Position numbers and translations under genes: made by a program. Shown in pieces: positions 1 to 8,784 of a DNA stretch of 21,063 nt. The notes beneath the pieces were generated by a model, which made no database searches, was not told where the DNA came from, and saw only the letters and a program-made list of their open reading frames with translations. The stretch spans positions 1 through 21,063 of the IMG/VR virus record IMGVR_UViG_3300049483_000227, one strand, 5' to 3'. The stretch is from a virus. How positions within the stretch are numbered: the first letter of the stretch is position 1; each line of letters starts with the position of its first letter.

Positions 1-1383
1 GAAACCTCCGGCCCCTACATCGTCCGCGGCCAATCCCGCACGCGCTGGGTCAGCCTGCGTGATGCCGAAAACGCCGTCCCCGAACTGCATGCCATGCTGG
101 ATGCCGCCCAGGCCCGCCAGTTCGACGTGTTGGTCTGCAAGGACTACGACCGCTTCCGAGATATCCTGGACCAGGTCTACCGCACCATCAACGATTACCG
201 CGTCCAGCTCTACAGCCTGGTGCAGCCCATCGAACCCGCGCCCCCTGAAACCTTCGATCCCGAAACCAGCGACAGTCAGGAGCTGCTGATCAGCTTCAGC
301 CAGCTGCGCAGCCGCACCGAGATCCGCACCACCCGCCGGCGTTTCAGGACCGGGATGCCCGAACGCGTTACCCGCCACGGCCTGCCCGCCTCCATTCCCT
401 GGGGCTATCGCAAGCCGCCCGGGCGTGAAAGCGATCGCAAAGCCATCCCCGAACAGGACCCCGAACTCATTCCCCACCTGATCGCCATCAAAGATCAGTT
501 TTTATCCGGCCAATCCACCCGCCAGATCGCCGAATACCTCAATTCCAACCACATCCCCAGCCCTCAGGGCCGCCCGTGGAACGCCGTCACGGTCCGCGAA
601 AAGTTGCTCAACCCATTCTACGCCGGCACCGTGCGCTGGGGCATCACCCGCAGCCATCTCGACCGGCGCACCGGCGCCAGCACCCGCGAAACCATCGACC
701 CCGCCCAGGTCATCAGCGCGCCCGGTAAACATATCCCGCTCTGGGATGATGACACCCACCAACAGATCCTGCGCGAATTCCAGCGCCGCTCCCAGCGTTA
801 CTCCGGCAAACGCTCCAATACCCTCAGTGGGTTACTGCTCTGTGGCGTTTGCAACCATCCCATGTGGCTCAGCTACAGCCACAAAGGCCAGATCATCCAC
901 GACCCCTCCACCATCACCTGGCGCTGTGGATCACTCCAGCCCGGGCATCCCACAATCAAAAACCCTGTGGCCATCGAAAAGATTACCCAGGAAATCAAAC
1001 ACGCCATCACCCACGGCCTGCCGGCAGTCCCCGCGGCCCAGTCCGAAGACTCAAGCGCCGAAATCCTGAAACTGGTCCAACGCCGCGCCCGGATCCGCAA
1101 TGCCTACGATGCCGGCGACTACGACCTGGCCGAAATGCGCACCCGCATCGCCCCCATCGACGCCGAACTCACCGACCTGCAGGACCGCGCGCGCAATACC
1201 GCCCTCACCGAACAGGAAACCGCCGCCCGCGCCGCCCTGCTGGCCACCCTGGCCGACAACCTGGACAACATCGACGCCATCCTGAATCTCGATCGTTTAC
1301 AGGATGTTAACCATGCGTTAAAAACAATTCTCTCCTCAGTGATTATCATGGGTGATGAAACAATAAAGGTTACATTCAAGTAA
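1..1383 (+). CDS. Large serine recombinase (phage integrase), 5' end outside window
   Basis: Site-specific recombinase that would integrate and excise the phage. The reading frame is open from base 1, so 460 C-terminal residues are visible and the catalytic serine lies upstream of the window; this is a cut by the window edge, not a pseudogene. Visible in order: the end of the resolvase domain (DVLVCKDYDRFRD, matching the family's D-R-L-S-R region, then YSLVQPIEP), an Arg-rich linker helix around residues 103-116, the Recombinase domain (SIPWGYRKPPG near residue 130, then GQSTRQIAEYLNSNHIPSPQ and NPFYAGTVRWG), and a zinc-ribbon region (CGVC at about residue 281, later WRCG, with a His as possible fourth ligand). 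An Arg/Glu-rich coiled coil follows, then a short beta tail ending IKVTFK. It is the only plus-strand gene and converges on the late operon. The last ~30 codons are more AT-rich than the rest, but the ending fits the family. Confidence 0.93.
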   Translation, partial: ETSGPYIVRGQSRTRWVSLRDAENAVPELHAMLDAAQARQFDVLVCKDYDRFRDILDQVYRTINDYRVQLYSLVQPIEPAPPETFDPETSDSQELLISFSQLRSRTEIRTTRRRFRTGMPERVTRHGLPASIPWGYRKPPGRESDRKAIPEQDPELIPHLIAIKDQFLSGQSTRQIAEYLNSNHIPSPQGRPWNAVTVREKLLNPFYAGTVRWGITRSHLDRRTGASTRETIDPAQVISAPGKHIPLWDDDTHQQILREFQRRSQRYSGKRSNTLSGLLLCGVCNHPMWLSYSHKGQIIHDPSTITWRCGSLQPGHPTIKNPVAIEKITQEIKHAITHGLPAVPAAQSEDSSAEILKLVQRRARIRNAYDAGDYDLAEMRTRIAPIDAELTDLQDRARNTALTEQETAARAALLATLADNLDNIDAILNLDRLQDVNHALKTILSSVIIMGDETIKVTFK

Positions 1384-1440
1384 AGAATGTGCCGCTTGTT
1401 TCTGCAAGTTCGCTTTCCAACTACCTTACAGATACAATCA

Positions 1441-1466
1441 TAAAGCCCCTCAGCTGAGGGGCTTTA
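1441..1466. terminator. Perfect palindromic terminator between convergent integrase and fibre genes
   Basis: A perfect 13+13 palindrome (TAAAGCCCCTCAG and its reverse complement) lies 57 nt after the integrase stop and 4 nt after the stop of the leftward fibre gene. On the plus strand the stem is followed by TTTG and on the minus strand by TGATTG, so it suits integrase transcripts best but can plausibly stop both. The U-rich end is partly within the stem (GCTTTA). Confidence 0.85.
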
Positions 1467-1470
1467 TTTG

Positions 1471-2883
1471 TCACACTCGTGAAAAGACCTGGGACGCAAT
1501 TTTTACCTTACCTGCGTCGTTGGGATGCAGCCCATCATCCGTGTCTGTCGCTGGATTAATCCAATTGGTTGTATCCCAATACGTCACACTAACATTGGCA
1601 CAGGCTGTTTGTATAAGTGGATTTTTTGTTGCCTGACCTCTGTCACCCGTGCTTGCGAGTATACCCAATGCGTATATCGTCGCGGTTGGATTGCTGGTCT
1701 TGAGTGCGCTCAAGTTCGTCTGGTACATCGCCCGAAAAGTATCGTCCTGAACAGAGTCATTTGTCCCCAGGAGAATAAAGATTACTTGCGCCGCATCCGA
1801 GGCGGCCTGCCCGGTCTGTTTCGTCATGTTCTCAGCATAATCAGACATGACGTGCGCACCGCTTACAGCCCAGTTGTGGTAGGGCCCTATGCCATGATTA
1901 TAATTTGACAAAAACACCGTCGCCCAGGTCGAAACCGGGACACTGATCGAGTCGCCAAGAAAAGTAAAGTTCTTCGGGTTGTTGTCATAACACAGAAAAG
2001 GGCTTGTAAACAGGTTACCTCCATACGTGCTGAACTGCATGTGTATCGTGTTGTTGTTGATCGTCGGCTCGTTGATCGTCTGGGTCGTGCCGAGCTGAGC
2101 GCCCGCCCTGTAAACGCTGTAACTCGTTCCAGACTTGACAAACTGCATCTCATTGTCATCAGGCCACGACGCGCCGGTGCTCAGGACCGACGACCAAACA
2201 CCCGCTTTCAGCAGCTCAATGCGCACATTGGATCCATCGGCATACACAAACACACCATTTTGCGGATTGGATGCGCTATCAAGATTCACACCAAAGCCGA
2301 TCTGTGTCCCTTTGATCACCCGTAATTTTTGCCGAATAATAAAATCACCGCCGGTGGTATATCTGATGGTTTTCAGGCAGGAAGGAAAATTGATCAGTTG
2401 GAATGTCGCGTCATCGGCATAGAGCAACGTACTTGCCACGCTCCTTTTCATGACTATGGAATCATTCGTGCCCACTGAACGCAAACAGGTAGTAATGGGT
2501 TGGTACGATGTTGTCATCGCGGCGGTGGTGATGCTATAAGTTCCGGAAGTCGCAACAAATGATCGTGCAGTTGGGCTTGATTTTCCTTGAAAGCTCAGTT
2601 GCGCCCAAATACCCGCATTCCAACCAGTGATGGCTTGCGATATTGCCACGTTGCTGTTTGAGCCGTCAACATCAAGCCGCACAGCATAATTTCCAGAAAC
2701 TTTATCGGTTCCTTCCCGGTTGACACTTGACGATCCGGCAATGGCTTCAACCCAATTTGTAAGGTTGGTTGCGCTTACCCAGGTTTCAAAACCACCATCC
2801 GTCAATAAATTAGCCCCTAAAATAGGTATAATTGCTTTGGCATACCTTGCTTTTCTGGCCTTCACATAAACCGTTGCGAACAT
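1471..2883 (-). CDS. Tail fibre / receptor-binding protein with C-terminal SGNH (GDSL) esterase
   Basis: 470 residues. The start ATG lies directly after the stop of the previous gene, with Shine-Dalgarno GGAGG. Three parts are visible. Residues ~24-165 resemble a CBM4/9-type carbohydrate-binding beta sandwich (LLTDGGFETW, NYAVRLDVDG). Residues ~175-300 look like a second lectin or jelly-roll segment. Residues ~305-470 are an SGNH hydrolase with all blocks: GDS (310-312, nucleophile Ser312), block II Gly342, GTND (373-376, oxyanion Asn375) and DGLHP (Asp450, His453). Known SGNH enzymes de-acylate lipids or acetylated sugars; in a virion fibre the likely substrate is an O-acetylated cell-surface glycan, which is inference. 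It is the last gene of the late operon, a usual place for host-specificity proteins, and is more AT-rich than the head genes. Confidence 0.85.
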   Translation of the reverse strand: MFATVYVKARKARYAKAIIPILGANLLTDGGFETWVSATNLTNWVEAIAGSSSVNREGTDKVSGNYAVRLDVDGSNSNVAISQAITGWNAGIWAQLSFQGKSSPTARSFVATSGTYSITTAAMTTSYQPITTCLRSVGTNDSIVMKRSVASTLLYADDATFQLINFPSCLKTIRYTTGGDFIIRQKLRVIKGTQIGFGVNLDSASNPQNGVFVYADGSNVRIELLKAGVWSSVLSTGASWPDDNEMQFVKSGTSYSVYRAGAQLGTTQTINEPTINNNTIHMQFSTYGGNLFTSPFLCYDNNPKNFTFLGDSISVPVSTWATVFLSNYNHGIGPYHNWAVSGAHVMSDYAENMTKQTGQAASDAAQVIFILLGTNDSVQDDTFRAMYQTNLSALKTSNPTATIYALGILASTGDRGQATKNPLIQTACANVSVTYWDTTNWINPATDTDDGLHPNDAGKVKIASQVFSRV

Positions 2884-3204
2884 TCACGCCTCCACTGAAC
2901 CCAAATACATTGATACAACGCAGTGAACATCATCATCCGGGATCCGTTTGCCGACCCCATCCACCACGTGCCCGACGATCGGCACGCCGTCCCAGGGAGT
3001 GAGCCTGCTTTTTGGCAGCATGATCGCCCCTGGATATGCCCCGAACGGTAAAGGCCAGCCATCCGGGCGGAAGTTTACCAGGTCGCCCGATGCCTCTCCG
3101 ATTAAATTACCCGTCACGCCATCGCGCAGATCGTAATACAACTGGCCGCACACGTGCGCAACGTGGAAACCGTTCAAGGTCGGTTTGTGCCGAAATCGTT
3201 GCAT
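2884..3204 (-). CDS. Small tail-tip/fibre-region protein, unknown function
   Basis: 106 residues, not recognised. The start is preceded by GGTGG at a usable spacing. The protein has a Tyr/Gly/Pro-rich middle (RPDGWPLPFGAYPG) and no predicted membrane segment or signal peptide. It abuts the SGNH fibre gene: its TGA is followed immediately by the ATG of that gene, which suggests coupled translation. Position alone suggests a fibre accessory or tip protein. Confidence 0.7.
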   Translation of the reverse strand: MQRFRHKPTLNGFHVAHVCGQLYYDLRDGVTGNLIGEASGDLVNFRPDGWPLPFGAYPGAIMLPKSRLTPWDGVPIVGHVVDGVGKRIPDDDVHCVVSMYLGSVEA

Positions 3205-3235
3205 GATTATTTACCACCGGTCATGGATAATGCTC

Positions 3236-4252
3236 CTATGCCAATCTGTAAAACCCATTGGCTTTGATCTGGTCGGATGTCGTCCAGGTGAATGGGATCG
3301 TCGATGACAGCGCCACCTCACTGGAGTATGTCGCGTCAACTTTCTGCGCACGCAAGTTGCACACGCCCGCGGCAGTGTTGATGAACGAACCAATATAGTT
3401 CAAACCGGTTGCGTCAAACAATCTGCAGCCTCCTGAACCTGTGGCAGTTGCTGCATCAATAGGTAGTGCAAAACTTACATCGCCGCTGATGCTTGTGTCT
3501 GCCGCAAATACGATATTCAGCACAAAGAACAATATTTTGCCGACCACCGTATATTTGCTCGCCTGGGATGCCGCGCCAACCGTCAGGTTGGTCCAGGTCG
3601 GCGTAAATGCGAACCAGCCCGGGAAGCCAAGCGGATCGGATAGGTACGAATAGGCTGGCTCCGTGATGGCTGCATTGGCGATGACGTAATCCGTATTGAC
3701 GGCGATAGTTACGGTCGTGTTGGGTGCGCCATAGGATGAAGATACAACTATCCCATATTTTCTCGTTGTTTGTACCCAGCTTACCCGCATGCCGACTTTG
3801 TAAATCGCAGTCCAGTCGCCCGGCACTGTGAAAGTGCTGGCGCTGGCATACGTCCAGGTTTCCGACTGATTAATCCAACCAGTCTGCACAACCTTTTCGC
3901 TCAACACATACCACGCGGAACCTGTGCTGGCCAGACTGGCAGCGCTTGAAGCAGGCACGATACAGATAACGGTCCCGCCCGCGTTCTTTACCGTCAATAA
4001 ATAAGTGCTGCTCGTGTTGACAATGTAAAACGGATGATTGGCGGCTGCCACTGCTGGCAACTCCACATCCCTGGCTGCCGTGGGAGCATATACCTGCAAG
4101 GCAAAATCCGCATCGATGAGCGTTTTGTTTGCGGTCAATGTTTCCGAATTCGACAGCTCTCCGCGCAGGGTCGCATCGATGACCCGGTTGTATTGGGCCG
4201 CCAGCACCTGGGTTACGAGATCGGTTACCTGAAAATCAGTTAAGTTGGGCAT
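3236..4252 (-). CDS. Putative tail fibre / minor tail protein
   Basis: 338 residues from MPNLTDFQVT, chosen because AGGAG lies 5-6 nt upstream; an in-frame ATG 33 nt earlier has no such site and would overlap the 28-residue peptide gene. A short helical N-terminus (DLVTQVLAAQYNRVIDATL) is followed by Ser/Thr/Ala/Val-rich beta sequence to the end, including FTPTWTNLTVG near residue 220, a phrase common in phage fibre and tip proteins. No enzyme motif is seen. It sits among the fibre genes and is probably structural. Confidence 0.72.
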   Translation of the reverse strand: MPNLTDFQVTDLVTQVLAAQYNRVIDATLRGELSNSETLTANKTLIDADFALQVYAPTAARDVELPAVAAANHPFYIVNTSSTYLLTVKNAGGTVICIVPASSAASLASTGSAWYVLSEKVVQTGWINQSETWTYASASTFTVPGDWTAIYKVGMRVSWVQTTRKYGIVVSSSYGAPNTTVTIAVNTDYVIANAAITEPAYSYLSDPLGFPGWFAFTPTWTNLTVGAASQASKYTVVGKILFFVLNIVFAADTSISGDVSFALPIDAATATGSGGCRLFDATGLNYIGSFINTAAGVCNLRAQKVDATYSSEVALSSTIPFTWTTSDQIKANGFYRLA

Positions 4253-4260
4253 TGTTTCTC

Positions 4261-4347
4261 CTAGTAGACGCCCACGGCCAGGCAATAAATAATCAGACCG
4301 GCGCAGAAAAGCACAACCAACACGATCGCTATTACCTTTTCCAGCAT
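4261..4347 (-). CDS. 28-residue single-span membrane peptide
   Basis: A short ORF that fills the gap between two fibre genes. Its ATG has GGAG six nt upstream, and its stop TAG overlaps the Shine-Dalgarno of the next gene. The product starts MLEKVIAIVLVVLFCAGL and is almost wholly one hydrophobic helix with an N-terminal Glu-Lys. The good ribosome site, the exact fit to the gap (3 nt after the previous stop) and the membrane character support a real gene. Role unknown; a lysis or membrane-insertion role is possible but only inferred. Confidence 0.65.
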   Translation of the reverse strand: MLEKVIAIVLVVLFCAGLIIYCLAVGVY

Positions 4348-4350
4348 GTT

Positions 4351-5016
4351 TTACTCCGCAATTGCCAGAACAATGTACTGCTTTGCGTTCACCGTATATC
4401 CAGCTGCGCTGCTGTTTTCGCGGATCTTGATCGTTCGGGATCCGGCCGGCACGCCCGTTTTTATGGCGAAGATGGGGATCATCTCCACGGCATTTTGCCC
4501 ATACGTTCGGGCGGCGTTGAAACCGACAACATCCGCGGCATTGATGTTAAAACAGGCTTCGAAAAATCCGTAAGTGCCCGTTCCGAATTCCTGGATACTG
4601 CCGAGACAGATCAGCGTGGCAACCCAGGGCAGCGTGATCGCCAGGCTGGTATTGGGCATATCGCGCCAGGTATTGGTGCCATAGCTGTGCGCCGTTTCAT
4701 CGTGAAAGCTGAAAACGGCAATGGAAGCTGCGCCCAGCTCGAAAGCTGTTCCACCGGCATTTACTCTGACCACCTTTAAGGCATTCGCCACCGCGGCATT
4801 CAACCAGGCCACCGTTCCGGCAGAATTATTGGTCAGTATCCCGGTGTTGGCAGGTTTTGCCAATCGGGACAGGCTGGTGGCATTGGCCGCATACGCCAGG
4901 TCTCCAGCCGCGGTAAAAGGCCAGAGAGCGGCAATATTGTCCTTGATATAGGTATTGTAGGAGCTGGCCGGATAGGTTTGCCCTGTGACCACGCTTGGAA
5001 CGACTGTGTAGCTCAT
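4351..5016 (-). CDS. Putative tail fibre / tip protein
   Basis: 221 residues. The start overlaps the preceding stop in an ATGA, with GGAGAT upstream. Residues ~36-75 carry the AAGDLAYAANATSLSRLA type phrase found in many phage fibres and tip proteins. The C-terminal half is a compact beta-rich region resembling a fibre head. No catalytic motif is seen. Its N-terminus (SYTVVPSVVTGQTYPASSYN) also fits minor tail proteins that attach to the tip. Confidence 0.75.
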   Translation of the reverse strand: MSYTVVPSVVTGQTYPASSYNTYIKDNIAALWPFTAAGDLAYAANATSLSRLAKPANTGILTNNSAGTVAWLNAAVANALKVVRVNAGGTAFELGAASIAVFSFHDETAHSYGTNTWRDMPNTSLAITLPWVATLICLGSIQEFGTGTYGFFEACFNINAADVVGFNAARTYGQNAVEMIPIFAIKTGVPAGSRTIKIRENSSAAGYTVNAKQYIVLAIAE

Positions 5017-5567
5017 GCTTTATCTCCGGTTTTCTGACTCGCCTGCCAGGCATGGATTGCCTTATTTTGCTGCACCAGGTCATGCACCGATTCACCCGGC
5101 GCCCAGCTCCTGGAGAGCGGCAAATTTACCGGACTGCCATGCGCATCCGCCATCTGGGCAAACACCAGTGGGCGAGCCTGATATGCCCGGTCCAGGTCAT
5201 CCAGGCCGCGCACATCATTCACCGGCCGTTCCAGCACCAGGCGTTCGATTTCCGCGCGCTCCGCAGGGAAGATCACCGGCCGCAGGTAACCCGCGTTATC
5301 CCTGTTCCCGCAGCCAAAGCACATAAATATTGGTTCGCCGGGATCCACGAATTCGCACCCGCCGCAAGCGCAGCGCCCGATCCACTGCCCGAAATCGATC
5401 TCCGCGAAAACCGCGAAGCCCCGCGGCTCTTCGTCCAGATGCAAAAAGACCACCGAGCTGCGCTGCCTGATGGCATGGGCCAGTTTCTTGATCCGCTCAC
5501 GCACGGTGCGCACGCCATCGCGCGTTGCGTAATCTTTTGCCGTGATAATGCGATTTACCGAATCCAT
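5013..5567 (-). CDS. Zinc-ribbon protein in the tail-tip module, function unknown
   Basis: 184 residues from MDSVNRIITA. This start has GGGAG eight nt upstream and lies 13 nt after the hub stop; an in-frame ATG 42 nt earlier would overlap the hub gene and lacks a good site. The N-terminus (RVRERIKKLA-like) is helical. A zinc ribbon is built from C68-x2-C71 and C83-x2-C86, with an extra Cys66. The C-terminus is helical and charged. I do not recognise the family. It lies between the hub and fibre genes, where zinc ribbons are unusual; it could be a structural tip component or an assembly factor. Confidence 0.75.
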   Translation of the reverse strand: MDSVNRIITAKDYATRDGVRTVRERIKKLAHAIRQRSSVVFLHLDEEPRGFAVFAEIDFGQWIGRCACGGCEFVDPGEPIFMCFGCGNRDNAGYLRPVIFPAERAEIERLVLERPVNDVRGLDDLDRAYQARPLVFAQMADAHGSPVNLPLSRSWAPGESVHDLVQQNKAIHAWQASQKTGDKA

Positions 5568-5580
5568 TTTGTTCTCCCGA

Positions 5581-7110
5581 CTACCAGCCGAAGATGGTGT
5601 CCACGCCAAAATCCAGAATTGGCCACACCCAGAATGTTTCCACCGAGATGTATGGTTCCAGGTAGAATGTGGTTATAACCTGTTGGCAATTTTCACCCAC
5701 TGTCTGGTGACCGATTCCCGCTACCCTGAAGGCAACACCATCAATACCCAGCCTCGCGATCTGCGCCGTGGCCACACTGAAGATATCCGGCGTAAATTGT
5801 AAAGCCGGGCGGCTATCGACTTTTACATGCGGAAAAGGATGATCATCAGACAGGAACAGCCCGATCACCCGCGCAAAATCGATGGCGACATTGATATCCT
5901 GCTGCCAGGGCAGGTCAAGTAAGAACTCGCGCGGATCTTCGGTCGTGGATATATCATCCGGATAAGTCACGTCTGCCGCATTGATCTCGTATACGGCATC
6001 ACCACGTATTTTGGGCGAGATCAGGTAAACAGTTCCGCCACCGCTGTAGCTAAATATCAATTTAGCCGAATCGCCAAAATCAGAAAATGCCAGGCTGACC
6101 TGCGCGGTCTTGTTCGTGCCGCTGCCATCGCTGGCAGTGTTCGCCGTCCAGTCCGTGGTTGCCACCGGTGTAACCACGTTTTTCGCGGGCGCAGCGGCAT
6201 TGTTGTAGGTATAGTCTGCCCAGATCACCAGCGGGGTGCCGCTCATGATCGCCGGTGCGCTGCCGGTCCACTGCCACAGGGTGACCGATGCCGCTACTGA
6301 AAGCGGGTGCACTTTGATGCGTGTTATGTTCCGGCGATTTTCCCAGGGCTGCGCCAGGTAAACATCCTTCAACAATTCTTCCTGCGTTAAATCCTCCACC
6401 GATTCGGGCACATTCACCCGGGTTGTAAATCGGGCCACACCGCTGGCTGTAATGCTGAAATAACCCAGGAACGATTCAACGAGACGTCTCAATTCAGCTG
6501 CTGCATCCCGGCTTCCCGAACTCCAGAAATAGCGGATGTTATCGGATGCCGCGTCCAGACTGCGACCCCAGCGGATGGGCCATTTCGCGGCATCCAGCAC
6601 CAGCCCGATCGCCACATCCGGAGTGATGTTCTGGTTCATGGCCACGCGCGCTGTGGCTCTGCGCAGGTTTCGCCAGCCGTCTTCAACGCACAATACCACC
6701 GTTGGCTCTTCGCCATAGTTTGAGGCCTGTATATCTGTGACCACGCCGTAGAACAGGGGGTAGATCGTGCCGGTGCGTAAATCAACTACCCGGATGCGCA
6801 CCTCCCGGCCATCGCGCACGTTCGGGTAAAGCGGGCTGGCTGTGTTCCAGGCGTCATAGCGTCCATCAGAATTCTTGAGCGTGATCTGTGCGGATCCTGT
6901 TTGCATCGCCACAAAACCGCCCTCGCCCAGATCCAGGTAGGACTGGCGCCCGCGGAAACTGCTGAAGGCAACCAGGTTCACGGCCTCGTTTGAGCCATCA
7001 AACGTGTGATCATTATCCCAATCCACCTCCACGCCCCAGGTCAGCGACTCATTGGTCACCGCGCCATACAGCGTGCCATCTCCCCAGACAAAGTTTCCCC
7101 AGCTGCTCAT
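5581..7110 (-). CDS. Tail-tip / baseplate hub-like minor tail protein
   Basis: 509 residues. The start overlaps the tape-measure stop by 4 nt (ATGA). In siphovirus gene order, the gene after the tape measure encodes distal tail or hub proteins that close the tube and anchor fibres. Visible: an N-terminal Trp-rich beta stretch (WGNFVWGDGTLYG), a segment typical of tip proteins (SAQITLKNSDGRYD, PNVRDGREVRI, GVVTDIQ), a helical stretch (AAAELRRLVESFLGYF) as in hub proteins of the gp27 type, and a beta domain at ~290-380 that looks like an insertion. The C-terminus (ITTFYLEP) also resembles hub proteins. No lytic domain was found. Confidence 0.78.
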   Translation of the reverse strand: MSSWGNFVWGDGTLYGAVTNESLTWGVEVDWDNDHTFDGSNEAVNLVAFSSFRGRQSYLDLGEGGFVAMQTGSAQITLKNSDGRYDAWNTASPLYPNVRDGREVRIRVVDLRTGTIYPLFYGVVTDIQASNYGEEPTVVLCVEDGWRNLRRATARVAMNQNITPDVAIGLVLDAAKWPIRWGRSLDAASDNIRYFWSSGSRDAAAELRRLVESFLGYFSITASGVARFTTRVNVPESVEDLTQEELLKDVYLAQPWENRRNITRIKVHPLSVAASVTLWQWTGSAPAIMSGTPLVIWADYTYNNAAAPAKNVVTPVATTDWTANTASDGSGTNKTAQVSLAFSDFGDSAKLIFSYSGGGTVYLISPKIRGDAVYEINAADVTYPDDISTTEDPREFLLDLPWQQDINVAIDFARVIGLFLSDDHPFPHVKVDSRPALQFTPDIFSVATAQIARLGIDGVAFRVAGIGHQTVGENCQQVITTFYLEPYISVETFWVWPILDFGVDTIFGW

Positions 7111-8783
7111 CGAAGCGCTCCATCAGATTTCGCGCGCTGCACCATCGAGATGAACGCCGGATAGAGCGCGTTTATGATCTGGTTTTGATCAGCCGAATTA
7201 AGCACTGTGTACACATTGGCAGTCAGCGACATCCCGCCGCCCGGGCCTGCTCCGCCACCCGCTTCGCTCATCGAGGCCCCGGCCGGGATCACTGCAAACC
7301 GTTCTCCGGATGTCAGTGTGATCGGATAGGTGTCGTTTGGGTAACCGGGCGGGACCGTCTCCCAACCATCCGTGCCGGTTGCGTGACCCTGGCTGTTCGT
7401 AAAATTCTTGACCACAAAATCTCCGGCCGCATCGCCGGTGAAATGGACGTTGATGGAAATATCTTTGCTGGTTGGCGCGCCATCGATGGCGGCCGCCAGG
7501 TCTTTGACAGTTTGCTGCGCTCTCAGCGATTCATCGACCACGGCTTGCGAGTAAATACCCCAGGCCTTGCCCTGCTCGAGCAGCGCCGCGAATTCGCCCT
7601 GTGTCAGCCCATCCATAGATAATTGTTGCTCCAACATTCCCAGGATTATCTTGCGAGAAGCCATCTCATGCTCTGCAGCATTGTCCCTGGCTGCCTGGCT
7701 GTTCTTGGCCAGCGCGCCATCGAACTCGGCGATCTTGGCCACATTCCAGGAGCCGTACTGCGCAATGTAATCGGCCTTGTCTTTCTCGATCTGGATGCGC
7801 TCTTCCGCATTGGATTTGGCCTTCTCGGCATAGCTATCTTCCGCGCTCTGCATCGATGCAATTACAGATAATTGATTTTTGAACCCATCGGACAATTCCT
7901 TGGCCGCTGCGGTCACATCTTCTTCAGCCGCGGCCAGCCCCAACGCGCTTGTGCGAGCATCCCACATCCCCATTGTGGAAGCAGTGACCGAAGCTGTGTG
8001 CGCGTCCAGTGCTTGTTTTCCGCGGTAAATCTCAGTCGCCAGGGCCTCCAGGGCATACGAAGACAGTCCTGTGGTTTTCCTGGCTTCCGTCAGCGCTTCC
8101 TGCCAATCAAGTTGCGCTTTTATCGCGTCATTGAGAACCGGAATGACCGCGGTCCCTATAGTCATCTGGAAGGCCTTCCAGCTGTCTGTCAATCTGTCCT
8201 GCTCACGCTGTAATTGGCGCGCGGCTTCGACCTGCTTTTCCGTCAGCACCAGGCTGCCTTCGACGGCGTCATTCATCGAGCGCAGCGCATTGCCACCCTG
8301 CTCCATTGCTTCCGCCATACCCAGGCCGGATTTTCCGAAGTTTTTGACCAGGAAAGCAGTTTTCTCTGCGGCGCTGCCCAGGGATTTATATTCATCCGAT
8401 AATTTCCCCAGGGTATCGATGTTCATGCTCAGCCCCTCTTTGGAAAGGGTCTTGGTGGCCATTTTTAGAACATCCGTACCAACCTTCAGATCATCCATCA
8501 CCTGCAGCAGGCGGCTCGACTCTTCCGCGCTCTGCCCGGTCAATTGCATCATGCCGCGCACTTCGTCGGCATATTTTACGGTTTCTTTGGTCGCATCGAC
8601 CGTAACCGCAGTGATGGCACCCACCGCCGCGGCGACTGCTGCCAATGGGGTTACGTTGGCAAATGCCCCCAAACCAAGGTCATTTAACGACCCCTTCAGT
8701 TCCCTGGCAGCGATCGCGGCATCCCTGTCGCCGGTGCCTTCCTTGGTAACTTTCAGGATGATCTGTAAAATGCTTTGGCCCAT
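7107..8783 (-). CDS. Tail tape measure protein
   Basis: 558 residues. It sets tail length and is threaded through the tube during assembly. Evidence: position directly after the G/GT chaperone pair, largely Ala/Lys/Glu-rich helix with coiled-coil character, a hydrophobic segment at residues ~44-63, and a Gly-rich patch near the C-terminus (GGGAGPGGG). The N-terminus (ILQIILKVTKEGTGD) matches the usual opening of this family. At the established ~0.15 nm per residue this predicts a tail near 84 nm, short for a siphovirus. The start follows the preceding stop after 1 nt and has only a weak GGG upstream, so coupled translation is likely. Confidence 0.9.
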   Translation of the reverse strand: MGQSILQIILKVTKEGTGDRDAAIAARELKGSLNDLGLGAFANVTPLAAVAAAVGAITAVTVDATKETVKYADEVRGMMQLTGQSAEESSRLLQVMDDLKVGTDVLKMATKTLSKEGLSMNIDTLGKLSDEYKSLGSAAEKTAFLVKNFGKSGLGMAEAMEQGGNALRSMNDAVEGSLVLTEKQVEAARQLQREQDRLTDSWKAFQMTIGTAVIPVLNDAIKAQLDWQEALTEARKTTGLSSYALEALATEIYRGKQALDAHTASVTASTMGMWDARTSALGLAAAEEDVTAAAKELSDGFKNQLSVIASMQSAEDSYAEKAKSNAEERIQIEKDKADYIAQYGSWNVAKIAEFDGALAKNSQAARDNAAEHEMASRKIILGMLEQQLSMDGLTQGEFAALLEQGKAWGIYSQAVVDESLRAQQTVKDLAAAIDGAPTSKDISINVHFTGDAAGDFVVKNFTNSQGHATGTDGWETVPPGYPNDTYPITLTSGERFAVIPAGASMSEAGGGAGPGGGMSLTANVYTVLNSADQNQIINALYPAFISMVQRAKSDGALR

Positions 8784-8784
8784 G

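Noticed and set aside
1-1383. Integrase as a 5'-truncated pseudogene
   Set aside because: The frame is open to base 1 and resembles the resolvase domain right up to the edge, so the missing part is simply outside the window.
1384-1440. Attachment site next to the integrase 3' end
   Set aside because: For large serine integrases the site usually lies on the 5' side of the gene, which is outside the window. The interval holds no inverted-repeat core that I could support.
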